Shown here one piece after another: positions 22,440-31,179 of a stretch of 64,000 nucleotides of DNA; positions within the stretch are counted from its first letter, which is position 1; the number at the start of each line of letters is the position of its first letter. The notes under the pieces are model-generated. The model was not told the origin of the DNA. It searched no databases and saw only the letters and a list, made by a program, of their open reading frames with translations. The stretch covers positions 124,001-188,000 of the forward strand of contig JAFABI010000017.1 of assembly GCA_023426125.1 (NCBI GenBank), read 5' to 3'. The position numbers and the translations under genes are program-made. This stretch comes from Bacillota bacterium. Its GTDB lineage: Bacteria; Bacillota; Clostridia; Acetivibrionales; DTU013.

Positions 22440-24521
22440 ATGAAAAAACAAGATATATTGAAGGATATTTTCGGATATACCACTTTCAGAACCGGACAGG
22501 AAGAACTGATTGACTGTATTTTAGGCGGAAGGGACACTCTTGGAATAATGCCCACCGGCGCAGGCAAATCCATATGCTTTCAATTACCTGCACTTATTTT
22601 TGAAGGAATAACGCTGGCGATTTCACCGTTGATTTCTCTTATGAAGGACCAGGTCCACTCCCTTACCCAGTCAGGAATAAGCGCCGCATATATCAATAGC
22701 TCCCTGAACTCCAATCAGTATGCAAAGGCCTTGCAGAATGCTTCGGAAAATATGTACAAGATTATTTATGTCGCACCTGAAAGGCTGTTGACGGAGGAGT
22801 TTGTTTCTTTTGCGCAAAGGGTTCGGATATCCATGGTTACAGTCGATGAAGCTCATTGTGTTTCACAATGGGGACAGGATTTCAGGCCCAGCTACACGAA
22901 GATAGCGCAGTTTATAGACAAATTAAAGGACAGGCCGGTAGTAACGGCATTTACTGCAACTGCAACGCCCCAGGTCAGGGATGACATATTGGATAAGCTT
23001 GGATTAATTGATCCCTATGTATTGACAACGGGATTTGACAGAAAAAATCTTTATTTCTCCGTGCGCAAGCCGGAAGACAAGCTTGCTTCATTAAAGGAAT
23101 ATATTGTTGAAAAGGCTGCTGCCAGCGGAATTGTATACTGCTCCACAAGAAAAACCGTTGACGAGGTGTGCGCTCATCTGGTTAAAGCAGGCGTCAACGC
23201 AACACGATACCATGCCGGGCTTTCAGAAAAGGAGCGAAGAGAAAATCAGGACAGATTCATCTTCGATAAATCCGGTATAATGGTTGCTACAAATGCATTT
23301 GGCATGGGTATTGATAAATCCAATGTCTCTTATGTCATACACTATAATATGCCCAAGAATATTGAAAGCTATTATCAGGAAGCAGGGAGAGCGGGACGGG
23401 ACGGTGAAGCCGCGGAGTGTATTTTATTCTACAGCGGGCAGGATGTTGTCATAAATCAATTCCTTATCGATAATACCGGTAACAATGAAGAGCTCGATGA
23501 GGCAACCAATGCCGCACTCAGAGAAAAGGACCGCGAACTGTTAAAGATAATGACATTTTACTGTCATACCAACGACTGCCTTAGAGAGTACATCCTAAAC
23601 TATTTTGGAGAAAAAACCGCCAATTATTGCGGCAATTGTTCCAGCTGTGAAGCTAATTTTGAAGAAGCCGACGTTACGGAAGAAGCCCGGAAAATAATGT
23701 CCTGCATTAAAAGGGCGGGTGAGCGCTATGGCATTAAAATGATTGTTGACATATTGCGTGGAAGCAGGAATCAAAGGGTGATCGCAGGCAATCTGGATCG
23801 GATTTCAACCTATGGTTTGATGTCTGGAATTCCTGAGAGTAAAATCAGAGATATCATAAATACTCTGGTGCTGCGGGGCTACCTGCAAATAACCAATGGC
23901 GAGTATCCTGTTGTCAAGCTTGAGGCCAGCGCGTCAGAAGTACTCTTTAATGACTCCAGAGTTATTATGAAGGTGTTGACTAATTATAAGGAAAGCAGCA
24001 AGTTTGAAGGAAATTTGCAGAAAGAGCTGGTCGGAAATACAGTGCTGTTTGAAAAGTTGCGGGCCTTGAGGAATAGAATTGCTTTAGACCAGAGAGTGCC
24101 TGCCTATATAGTTTTCACCGACGCGGCAATTAAAGACATGTGCAGGCTGATGCCAACCAATAATATACAGTTTCTAAAGGTATCCGGTGTTGGAAAAGCC
24201 AAAATGGAAAGGTATGGAGAAGCATTTTTGTCGGAAATAGCTTCATTCAGAAATCAGATGCCGGATATTGGAATTGAGACCAGGCACGCCGGAGCAATTG
24301 AAGACGAAGAGACTTTTATCAATGCTTTCAGCCGGTATAAGGGAAAAGTCATATCCACTGGACATGTAAGTGCATATGAAAACTGGAGCTCGGAGGAGGA
24401 TAAAAAGCTGAAAACAGAGTATTCAAATGGCTTGAAAATACCTGAAATCAGCTTGATTCATCACAGGACGCCGGGTGCAATCAGAAGCAGGTTAAAGAAA
24501 TTGGGGATCCTGGAGGCTTGA
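22440..24521 (+). CDS. recQ: ATP-dependent DNA helicase RecQ
   Basis: RecQ is a 3'-5' helicase of recombination and repair. The 693-residue protein has motif 0 (FRTGQEELI), Walker A MPTGAGKS (residues 37-44), Walker B DEAHC (136-140) with the aromatic-rich loop QWGQDFRPSY, motif VI QEAGRAGRDG, the zinc-binding cysteines (CHTNDC ... YCGNCSSC), a winged helix and an HRDC domain (LRALRNRIALDQRVPAYIVF). The C-terminus adds an extra HTH-like tail (WSSEEDKKLK ... RTPGAIRSRLKKLG) seen in a subset of helicases. The start lacks a strong ribosome site but begins the conserved region. Confidence 0.95.
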   Translation: MKKQDILKDIFGYTTFRTGQEELIDCILGGRDTLGIMPTGAGKSICFQLPALIFEGITLAISPLISLMKDQVHSLTQSGISAAYINSSLNSNQYAKALQNASENMYKIIYVAPERLLTEEFVSFAQRVRISMVTVDEAHCVSQWGQDFRPSYTKIAQFIDKLKDRPVVTAFTATATPQVRDDILDKLGLIDPYVLTTGFDRKNLYFSVRKPEDKLASLKEYIVEKAAASGIVYCSTRKTVDEVCAHLVKAGVNATRYHAGLSEKERRENQDRFIFDKSGIMVATNAFGMGIDKSNVSYVIHYNMPKNIESYYQEAGRAGRDGEAAECILFYSGQDVVINQFLIDNTGNNEELDEATNAALREKDRELLKIMTFYCHTNDCLREYILNYFGEKTANYCGNCSSCEANFEEADVTEEARKIMSCIKRAGERYGIKMIVDILRGSRNQRVIAGNLDRISTYGLMSGIPESKIRDIINTLVLRGYLQITNGEYPVVKLEASASEVLFNDSRVIMKVLTNYKESSKFEGNLQKELVGNTVLFEKLRALRNRIALDQRVPAYIVFTDAAIKDMCRLMPTNNIQFLKVSGVGKAKMERYGEAFLSEIASFRNQMPDIGIETRHAGAIEDEETFINAFSRYKGKVISTGHVSAYENWSSEEDKKLKTEYSNGLKIPEISLIHHRTPGAIRSRLKKLGILEA

Positions 24522-24548
24522 ATAATAAAGATAAATAAATTTTCTAAT

Positions 24549-24583
24549 TTGACATACTGTTGTCAGATTTGATGTGGTAGGAT
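24549..24583 (+). promoter_or_regulatory. Inverted-repeat regulatory region before the DUF3788 gene
   Basis: TTGACATACTGTTGTCA is a near-palindrome (TGACA / TTGTCA). It doubles as a -35-like box (TTGACA), and a TAGGAT box lies downstream at 24578, with spacing too long for a normal promoter. I read it as an operator or mixed promoter region; the true -10 box is uncertain. Confidence 0.4.
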
Positions 24584-24690
24584 AGAAGAAGCGGTGTCGC
24601 ATATGAAATTGAAAGCCGGATACGGACAGGCTGCCGGATTATATGGCACTGCCTAAGGATTTAACCGGTAAGGAAAGGCGGTAAGAGATA

Positions 24691-25131
24691 ATGGAATGGA
24701 AGGATATGTATCCGCAAATCAATCAGCCCAGCTTTGAGGCCATGGCAGATCACATCGGCGGCGAGGGAAGGAGATTATGGGATTCCCTTTTTGACTATAT
24801 GGATACCGCATATAGCGCCAAACCGAAAATGAGCTACAGCGGATGCTCCGGCAAGCCCGGCTGGAATGTAAAATTTCAAAAAAGCGGACAGGCCTTTGGT
24901 ACGCTCTATCCCGAAGAAGGCTTCTTTTCGGTTTTCATGGTCATCGCCTATAAGCACAATGCGGATATGGAGACACTGCGGGATGAATTATCCCCTGAAA
25001 TGCGTGCTCAATATGACAACGCACAGGACTATATGAAAATGGGCAGGTGGATGATGTTCTGTATCTGTAGTGAAAAGGACCTGCAGGATTATAAACTGCT
25101 GATGTCGGTAAAATTGAAGCCGAAGAAGTGA
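24691..25131 (+). CDS. DUF3788 family protein
   Basis: This 146-residue cytoplasmic protein matches the DUF3788 layout: an N-terminal helix with RRLWDSLFDYMDTAYSAKPK, the strand SGKPGWNVKFQKSGQAFGTL, then YPEEGFFSVFMVIAYK and a C-terminal RWMMFCICSEKDLQDYKLLM. These proteins are thought to adopt a GyrI/DUF1801-like small-molecule-binding fold; no function is established. The AAAGGCGG ribosome site lies upstream. A strong inverted repeat at 24549 lies 140 bases before the gene. Confidence 0.85.
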   Translation: MEWKDMYPQINQPSFEAMADHIGGEGRRLWDSLFDYMDTAYSAKPKMSYSGCSGKPGWNVKFQKSGQAFGTLYPEEGFFSVFMVIAYKHNADMETLRDELSPEMRAQYDNAQDYMKMGRWMMFCICSEKDLQDYKLLMSVKLKPKK

Positions 25132-25270
25132 GGCGGTACAAAGTGAGGATACGCCTGGAGAACTTTCTGAAAAAATTGAAATTTGCGGGATGAAATGGTT
25201 TTACGAAAGTTTGCCAAGAAATCTGAGAGCATTATTTGACAATGCGTAAAGGCGACGGAGGAGAATCAAA

Positions 25271-26386
25271 ATGCAAAGTAGGATAAATAAGGGTTTTGAG
25301 AACCTTGCACATCGCAGTATATATTATTTTTTGGCTACTTATCCGTCTTTTTATCCTTTGAATTCTGATTATGCAGATGTAGAAGAACAAAAGGCAGCTT
25401 ATGAATTTATAAAGGGCATTTATGAAAGGCTGTATGAGAATCCCGCCATGCTCGGTTTTAAGTTTACTCCGGATGACGGCTTCGGTGATTGGGAACCGCA
25501 AAAAGCAAAGCCCGAGTTAGCTCCGAGAATCCGCGGTATCATTAAAAAGCTGGAAGAGTTTATTGCTGTGCTATGGAGTGCATCCATATACGGGCAGGCC
25601 GAGGGGAATATGCTGGTGGTAAACAGGCAGGATGTAGAACTGAAACCGTCATTCGTAAAGCAACTTGCAGCTTTCGGAGTGGAAGCAGGCAAGAATGAAA
25701 ACGGATATGTGTTGCATTTCCCGTTTATTGCCAAGGGGCTAAAACTGCTTGCGAAGGTATCCGCACAAAACGTAAAGCCGCCGAAAGATGACAGGCAGAA
25801 ACCATTTCTGCTTTTTTCAAGAGGCGTATTTGATGCAACGGCACCGTGGAACAAGGAGGTTTTCGGCAATATGTTTGCCGACCGGAATCCATTTGATACG
25901 CTCATCGACTTCCTGGAGCAAAACGGGTATAGTCGGATTGACAATAAAGAGTACAACAACCAGATTTCACTTGATTATATAAAAAGCTACGGAAAGCCTG
26001 GGGACGAACTTAAATGTGCATGGGCCGAACGTACTCACGGCGGTATCGAGGTGATTTATGAGGAAATTAAGAAAAATCAACCGTTAATTTCACTGCGTAT
26101 TCCTTATTTTGGAGAGATTCTAAATCATCATGAAACGATGAACCCGCAGACCAAAAGCTTTGTGATTTCCACAACGAAGAAGTGTGATGGATGCCGTTAT
26201 TGCGTGCAGACAGACAAGACCGGGAAAAGGCCGTTGGCTTATATTTCCGTTGACGGATACAAGCTTTGCCCTTTGTTTGCCGGTTTTCAGTACCGGTGGA
26301 AAACACTGGAGGATAAAACAGTGGAAGGTATGATTGAAATGCTGAGGTTTATTGATAAGAATTTTGCTGACAGGAAATGCATTTAA
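25271..26386 (+). CDS. Hypothetical protein with C-terminal CxxCxxC...LCP motif
   Basis: I do not recognise a named family for this 371-residue protein. The N-terminal 290 residues are mixed helix and strand with no signal or membrane segment. The C-terminal part carries a metal-binding-like motif KKCDGCRYCVQTDKTGKR, then YISVDGYKLCPLF and YRWKTL, with four cysteines (three in CxxCxxC, one in LCP). The frameshifted gene at 52838-53451 ends with the same motif order (CKTCNGCLGC ... DGKEYNLCP ... NWETL), so the two form a family inside this genome. A GGAGGAG ribosome site precedes the ATG. A zinc or iron-sulfur site is plausible. Confidence 0.75.
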   Translation: MQSRINKGFENLAHRSIYYFLATYPSFYPLNSDYADVEEQKAAYEFIKGIYERLYENPAMLGFKFTPDDGFGDWEPQKAKPELAPRIRGIIKKLEEFIAVLWSASIYGQAEGNMLVVNRQDVELKPSFVKQLAAFGVEAGKNENGYVLHFPFIAKGLKLLAKVSAQNVKPPKDDRQKPFLLFSRGVFDATAPWNKEVFGNMFADRNPFDTLIDFLEQNGYSRIDNKEYNNQISLDYIKSYGKPGDELKCAWAERTHGGIEVIYEEIKKNQPLISLRIPYFGEILNHHETMNPQTKSFVISTTKKCDGCRYCVQTDKTGKRPLAYISVDGYKLCPLFAGFQYRWKTLEDKTVEGMIEMLRFIDKNFADRKCI

Positions 26387-26410
26387 TAATTTATTCTTCC
26401 TTCTCAAAGT

Positions 26411-27001
26411 TTAACTATTTTCCTGTTTCTTTTTCATACTTTCCATCGGATTCAGGTTCAGGTTCAGACGTTCAATAATTGTGTCGAATCTTTTTTGTTT
26501 GCCCGCTTCGGTTTTTGCACCGAAAAAATAGGAGGCAGCGTATGCACCGCGGGCCGAACGCGGCATTTTCATAAAATTCCCATAGGCGGTTTCATAGGAT
26601 TTCAGCATATCCTCAAACTGTTGCCGGTGCTCATCGGTAAGAGGTTCGGTTTTTGGGGGATCCCAGTACCCGTTTTGTTTTGCAAATTCAATTTTTGCTT
26701 TGCCGAAGTCGGTCATAAGTCCTTGTGATTCAAGCTTTTCAGCCAGGCTTCTGTTTTTTTCCGACCAGTTGCTTGTCTTGCTGCGCTGCTTGAAGTATTT
26801 GACATAGGAGTTTTCATCGACGCTCTGTATTTGACCGTCAATCCAGCCAAAACATAACGCTTCCTCAAGTGCTTCACTTGCTTTTAATGTTTCCGGCTTG
26901 TCCTTTTTACCAAATACAAGCCAGATTCCCTCCTGGGAAAGTGCATTTTTTGTGAGCCATTCCCTGAACTCCCAACGGTTCTTAAATAATAGCCGGTTCA
27001 C
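26411..27001 (-). CDS. YdeI/OmpD-associated family protein
   Basis: The 196-residue product has the YdeI family pattern: LFKNRWEFREWLTKNALSQE, IWLVFGKK, the core ALEEALCFGWIDGQIQSVDE with KYFKQRSKTSNWSEKNRS, and the C-terminal domain with FMKMPRSARGAYAASYFFGA and KKRFDTIIERL-like ending. The function is unsettled; homologues are linked to peptide or bacteriocin tolerance. I start at the GTG at 27001, which has GGGAG eight bases upstream. The frame runs on to 27079, but that part includes a fragment of a dispersed repeat (27022-27048), so it is unlikely to be coding. Confidence 0.85.
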   Translation of the reverse strand: MNRLLFKNRWEFREWLTKNALSQEGIWLVFGKKDKPETLKASEALEEALCFGWIDGQIQSVDENSYVKYFKQRSKTSNWSEKNRSLAEKLESQGLMTDFGKAKIEFAKQNGYWDPPKTEPLTDEHRQQFEDMLKSYETAYGNFMKMPRSARGAYAASYFFGAKTEAGKQKRFDTIIERLNLNLNPMESMKKKQENS

Positions 27002-27021
27002 GATCCTTGCTCCCTTCCGGT

Positions 27022-27048
27022 TAAGTACTGGTGCAAATATAACTTCCG
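27022..27048 (+). repeat. Partial copy of the 60187 inverted-repeat element
   Basis: TAAGTACTGGTGCAAATATA and ACTTCC match the left arm of the element at 60187-60285 in all but one or two positions. The right arm is not obvious here. Confidence 0.65.
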
Positions 27049-27334
27049 CTAAAATTTTCTGCAAATTTGGAGAAACCATTAATGCCGTGCTGCCTTAGTA
27101 CATACTCAAAGGCCCTGCCCTGATTTGTTTGATTTTTGCTCAAGCAACCTCCGTTTATTTTATAGGATGTCTCCGCTTTCCTTTCACGATCATGCTACAA
27201 TATATCATAGATCTGAATGGTACTAATTGTCAATGGGACTATTCCAACTCTTCAATTCGTAATTTAAGGACTTTAATGTCATTGGTATGAAAAAGCTTGA
27301 TGAATGGGGTCATTTGGCCGTAAGGCATACAATA

Positions 27335-27409
27335 TAGGGGCGGCCATTGGCCGTCCGGATACCTGTTTATCACATATTGCATTTGCGGACGCGCAATGCG
27401 CGCCCCTAC
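27335..27409 (+). repeat. 75-base double-hairpin repeat, copy 2 of 3
   Basis: It begins TAGGGGCGGCCATTGGCCG and ends ACGCGCAATGCGCGCCCCTA, so the outermost bases TAGGGGCG and CGCCCCTA are an exact inverted repeat. It is 42 bases after the stop of the 824-residue protein gene and could stop transcription. The rest of the 27080-27450 gap shows no gene. Confidence 0.85.
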
Positions 27410-27450
27410 ACTTTTCATAATTAGGTGTTGTTCCGCCGTAATTGGTAATT

Positions 27451-29925
27451 TCAATAAGTCAATACTATAAATCTTCGTTTTATTCTGGAGTGTCGTAAAG
27501 ACTCAGCCCCTCCTTTGATCAAAAAGGTCGCAATCCATTCTCCATCATAGCTTTCAAGCTGATATTTCAGTTTATGCTCCAAAACTATATTTTCTTTTCC
27601 AGTTACCAGTATCAGATTAAGTTTCTCTGGCACATCACCAAGGTAAACTCTTAAAGGTGTCCACCCGGATCCTCCCTCCAACTCAAATTCACCTTCGCCA
27701 TTTTTCAGGCGTAAAGATGGGAAAATGCTGCCATTTACAGCTTCCCCCACGATAACATCCAATTCGGATTCGCCATGTTTTGCCTCGTAGCAGATCATTT
27801 CATAGCTATCCGGGTGATACAGGAGGATTTGTTTATATATTTCAGAGTAGTTGCCCTCCAGCCCGTAGTCAGTAACATATTTTAGTACAGGGACATATTC
27901 CCAACAAATTTTAAACCTATCACCTTTTTTTAGCTGTATCCTGCGCTCTTCAGAATATATACCAAGCCAAAACTGTGTCGTTAATCCGTTGAATACATCT
28001 ACCCTCAATCGCTTAGCCTTTATTACAGCTTCAGGGTGGGCCTGCAGCTCGATACTCCCTCCACGGTAAATCATACCCTTATTCGCATTCGGTTCTCTAT
28101 ACTGCTCATCGATAATACCGCCTCTGAAAGCTGCAAACCACTCACCTCCTGCTAAAGGCTTTTCGAGTAATTCCTCACCCGGACCATCCTGGATCTCCAC
28201 AAGGCAATCTTTTTCTACAGTTTCACCCATCCCCCATGCATACCTTGTATATCTTGATTTATCATATCCAGGACATCCAAGCCATGCCAACACAAGCTCT
28301 TCTACTTCCAGTTCCTTTAGCACTAAATAATCAGCTTCAAAGAACACCCTTGCTATATCGTCTGCTGCAACAATATTGGATTTGACATGTCCTGCAATGG
28401 CATCATTCTCACTGGTCAGATAATACTCCACTGTACCTACAAAAGGGCCATAATTGGAGAAGCTGCATCTTGCTGCACACATTTTATTCATGTAATTGCT
28501 TCCCGGCAGCCTGTACCGCAGAAAATCACCGCCTCCATTGTTAGGCCCCCACGTATTCCTATGATCGATAGGCCGTATATCTGTTATTGTACAATCGGTC
28601 ATATGAGATTCCGGGCAAATGCACAGTATTTCCTGATGGTTTATCAGTCCCTGAATCCACAGTTGTACGGCTGTTTTATCCAATGGATTGCCATAATGCG
28701 GGTTATCATCCCAACCCAGCAGAGACAACTGGCAAAAAGCCGCTGATATGCCACCAGTAAGACTGGGGCTTCCAACACACAGAATTTCATCAACAGGCTC
28801 CAATCTAGAGACTGTTTTATAGTTGTATAGGTGAATCCACTTGTGTGTATAAGGTCTGGGATAGTTTTCAAATTCATGTCCGTCTATCGAAACCTGCCAC
28901 AAACTTCCCGAGGGCATGCCATTGGGGTAGAATGCCATTGGAAATACACCCATAGGCGTAAAACCGCCTGTCTCTTCCATTGGCAGTATCGTTCCGTCTT
29001 CCATGATTCTACCTCGACCCTCGCGTAAAACAAGTATCCTCAATGGAATATCCAGATCCAACTCTGTGTTAACTGTAATCCTTATTTTTTCCTCTGTATT
29101 TCTAACAATATCAGGCAACTTGACAACCATTCCTCCTGATACAGGGTCATACCCAGAAGCTAGAATTTGGCCTTTCACCGAGTCAACAGCACTAATCTCC
29201 ATATTGCCGTTCACAGCAGCATGATAGGCATCAACGTCCTGAGTTGATTCTAAAGGTAAAATATGAAGGCAGAGTATGGAACTATCACTGTATGCACTTA
29301 CACAGCCATGCTTGAAGGACAACTGTGTTTCCAGCACAGCTGCTAGGTAAAAAGCTCCGGTTTTCTCCTGTAAATATGCTCCATCTTTATAGGGTAATAC
29401 CTCACAACCATCAAGGTGAAACCTTACCTGTATCTTTGCTGTTTTTCCCTTTATGGGCAGCCTTGTGTCTGCATCGACTAGATGAATAGAAAAGGAAACC
29501 AGATTGTTCCATAAATAAAAAGCAAGCTCCAGCTCTGTTCCTACAAGGATTTCTCCATTTTCATCATAAAGGGATACTCCCTTCAGCCTCAACTGGTGGC
29601 AGACTGTCCCCGAATCATAAACCATTAAACTTTTGCCCAATTGGCAGCTCTGATGCAGCAAATACTCTTTTCCATCAAGAATCACCTGAATATCCGTTGT
29701 AATTCCAATGGCAGGAGGTGGCAGAACCAACCCGTATCTGTACTCCTCCGCCTTATCCCTGCTGTTTTCCAGCCCTATGGGTGAAGCAAGCAGACGCGAT
29801 ATGTCAAATCTGTAATAAGGGGTCAGTACATGGGCGGTTTCCTTCGGATTAATCTCAGGCCTTGGCCTGTTATGTACACTCTCAAAGCCACCATCCCACC
29901 AAAAGTAGTTGAATTGCCTTTTCAT
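27451..29925 (-). CDS. Large cytoplasmic protein of unknown function, 824 residues
   Basis: I do not recognise this protein. It has no signal peptide or membrane helix. The sequence is rich in Trp, Tyr and short beta strands throughout (FNYFWWDGGFESVHNRPRPE at the start; YNWGPNNGGGDFLRYRLPG-like patches in the middle), which suggests stacked beta-sandwich domains like those of carbohydrate-active enzymes. No catalytic motif can be assigned. The ATG has GAGGAG nine bases upstream. It is last in a run of minus-strand genes for sugar import and surface binding (41080 down to here), so a role in breaking down the imported glycan is inferred. A terminator (29974-29997) separates it from the gene before. 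Confidence 0.7.
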   Translation of the reverse strand: MKRQFNYFWWDGGFESVHNRPRPEINPKETAHVLTPYYRFDISRLLASPIGLENSRDKAEEYRYGLVLPPPAIGITTDIQVILDGKEYLLHQSCQLGKSLMVYDSGTVCHQLRLKGVSLYDENGEILVGTELELAFYLWNNLVSFSIHLVDADTRLPIKGKTAKIQVRFHLDGCEVLPYKDGAYLQEKTGAFYLAAVLETQLSFKHGCVSAYSDSSILCLHILPLESTQDVDAYHAAVNGNMEISAVDSVKGQILASGYDPVSGGMVVKLPDIVRNTEEKIRITVNTELDLDIPLRILVLREGRGRIMEDGTILPMEETGGFTPMGVFPMAFYPNGMPSGSLWQVSIDGHEFENYPRPYTHKWIHLYNYKTVSRLEPVDEILCVGSPSLTGGISAAFCQLSLLGWDDNPHYGNPLDKTAVQLWIQGLINHQEILCICPESHMTDCTITDIRPIDHRNTWGPNNGGGDFLRYRLPGSNYMNKMCAARCSFSNYGPFVGTVEYYLTSENDAIAGHVKSNIVAADDIARVFFEADYLVLKELEVEELVLAWLGCPGYDKSRYTRYAWGMGETVEKDCLVEIQDGPGEELLEKPLAGGEWFAAFRGGIIDEQYREPNANKGMIYRGGSIELQAHPEAVIKAKRLRVDVFNGLTTQFWLGIYSEERRIQLKKGDRFKICWEYVPVLKYVTDYGLEGNYSEIYKQILLYHPDSYEMICYEAKHGESELDVIVGEAVNGSIFPSLRLKNGEGEFELEGGSGWTPLRVYLGDVPEKLNLILVTGKENIVLEHKLKYQLESYDGEWIATFLIKGGAESLRHSRIKRRFIVLTY

Positions 29926-29973
29926 TTAAGTTTTCTCCTCACAGTATAGTATTTTAAACTATTTTTAATAAAA

Positions 29974-29997
29974 GAAGAGCCAGATGGCTCTCCTTTT
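29974..29997 (-). terminator. Rho-independent terminator
   Basis: AGAGCC and GGCTCT form a stem with an AGAT loop; on the minus strand the stem is followed by TTCTTTTA. It lies just after the 30013-31161 gene. Confidence 0.75.
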
Positions 29998-30012
29998 ATA
30001 TCCCTGGTATTA

Positions 30013-31161
30013 TCAAGGTGCAAATTGCGCAAGATGGTTTGTCCTTGTACCACTTGCATTCAAATTGCTTCTGAGTTTGCTTGCTATTGTTGCCAGTTCT
30101 CCGGAAAAGGTATAATTGGGGCCATATATTTGAGGCGCTGGTACCGATGACGCCAAACTATCCAACTTGGTCTTGAAACTTGCATCGGAGTACTGCCTCG
30201 GAACGATGTAGTATGTATAGTCAATAATGCTGTTGGGCTCAGCAGCATACAGGTACATGGAGGGAAATACACCTATTCCGTTATTCCAGTCCATTGAGTT
30301 GAATTTATGCTGTGCACTGGTCGCGGCAGTGGCATTCAGTACTGCCGGGCTCTTGCCAAATACAATGCCCACAACAGGGCTTGTGGCGTAGGCGCCGTAC
30401 TTGTACACTGCAGCATAACCGTTTGTTGAAGCCACATCGGTATTTGGATAGCTGGGAATATTATTGCCCGCCTGATACCACCAGTTGGGAACACCGTTTG
30501 TATCCAGGCTGAGGGCCATACAATCAAAGGTGCTTGTATTTCTCAGGAAAGGATTCCACTGTTCAAAATAAAGGTCATAGCTTCCAACGTTTGTTCCATT
30601 ATGATATACCGCTGGTACACGTACAACCTTGCGAACCTTTAGTACTCCATCAGCAAGCATTTCATACCTGGAAAGCGATGATACTATTCCTGTAAACTTG
30701 CTATCCAGTACTGAATACCACTGATTTTGCGGAACAGAATAGACATCCACCTTGCTGCTGTCCCTTGCAACTGAAATGGTAGGAGCAAAAGTATTGTTCA
30801 TTGTGCCGGCAAGATCCACATTAAAGCGTCCATCTGCCGCGCTTGTTGTGGTATCTGTAACATTGCTTCCTGTTCCCCAGAAAGTATACTGTACCACTCT
30901 GTCTGTCTCTTCTCCTGCATATGTAGGAGAAAGCAGCGCCTTGTAACTACTTGGACAATACCTCATCTCTGCAAGGCAACCGCCTGCTCCCAAACGATAA
31001 TCAAACATATCTGTTCCGTTATAAGCAGTCCTCATCCAAATGTCATTGTTATAGGTGAACTGCGTCCATGTCCATCCTGTTGCTGCACTTGCACTTCCAG
31101 AAAATGTAATACCACTAATGATGAGAAAAACTGCCAGGACCAAGCTTACTTTCCTTTTCAT
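30013..31161 (-). CDS. Secreted hypothetical protein, 382 residues
   Basis: A clear signal peptide (MKRKVSLVLAVFLIISGITF, ending SGSASA) predicts export with cleavage near residue 27. The mature part is Trp/Tyr/Asn-rich and beta-stranded: MFDYRLGAGGCLAEMRYCP, then YTFWGTGSNVTDTTTS, YDLYFEQWNPFLRNTSTFD and SMYLYAAEPNSIIDYTYYIV. The opening resembles the beta-sandwich of mutarotase-like domains in sugar-cleaving enzymes, but no known family or active site can be named. The ATG at 31161 has AAAGGA ten bases upstream; an ATG nine bases earlier is too close to that site. It lies 18 bases after the SLH protein gene, so the two are co-expressed at the cell surface. Confidence 0.75.
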   Translation of the reverse strand: MKRKVSLVLAVFLIISGITFSGSASAATGWTWTQFTYNNDIWMRTAYNGTDMFDYRLGAGGCLAEMRYCPSSYKALLSPTYAGEETDRVVQYTFWGTGSNVTDTTTSAADGRFNVDLAGTMNNTFAPTISVARDSSKVDVYSVPQNQWYSVLDSKFTGIVSSLSRYEMLADGVLKVRKVVRVPAVYHNGTNVGSYDLYFEQWNPFLRNTSTFDCMALSLDTNGVPNWWYQAGNNIPSYPNTDVASTNGYAAVYKYGAYATSPVVGIVFGKSPAVLNATAATSAQHKFNSMDWNNGIGVFPSMYLYAAEPNSIIDYTYYIVPRQYSDASFKTKLDSLASSVPAPQIYGPNYTFSGELATIASKLRSNLNASGTRTNHLAQFAP

Positions 31162-31179
31162 GGCTACCATTCCTTTCTT

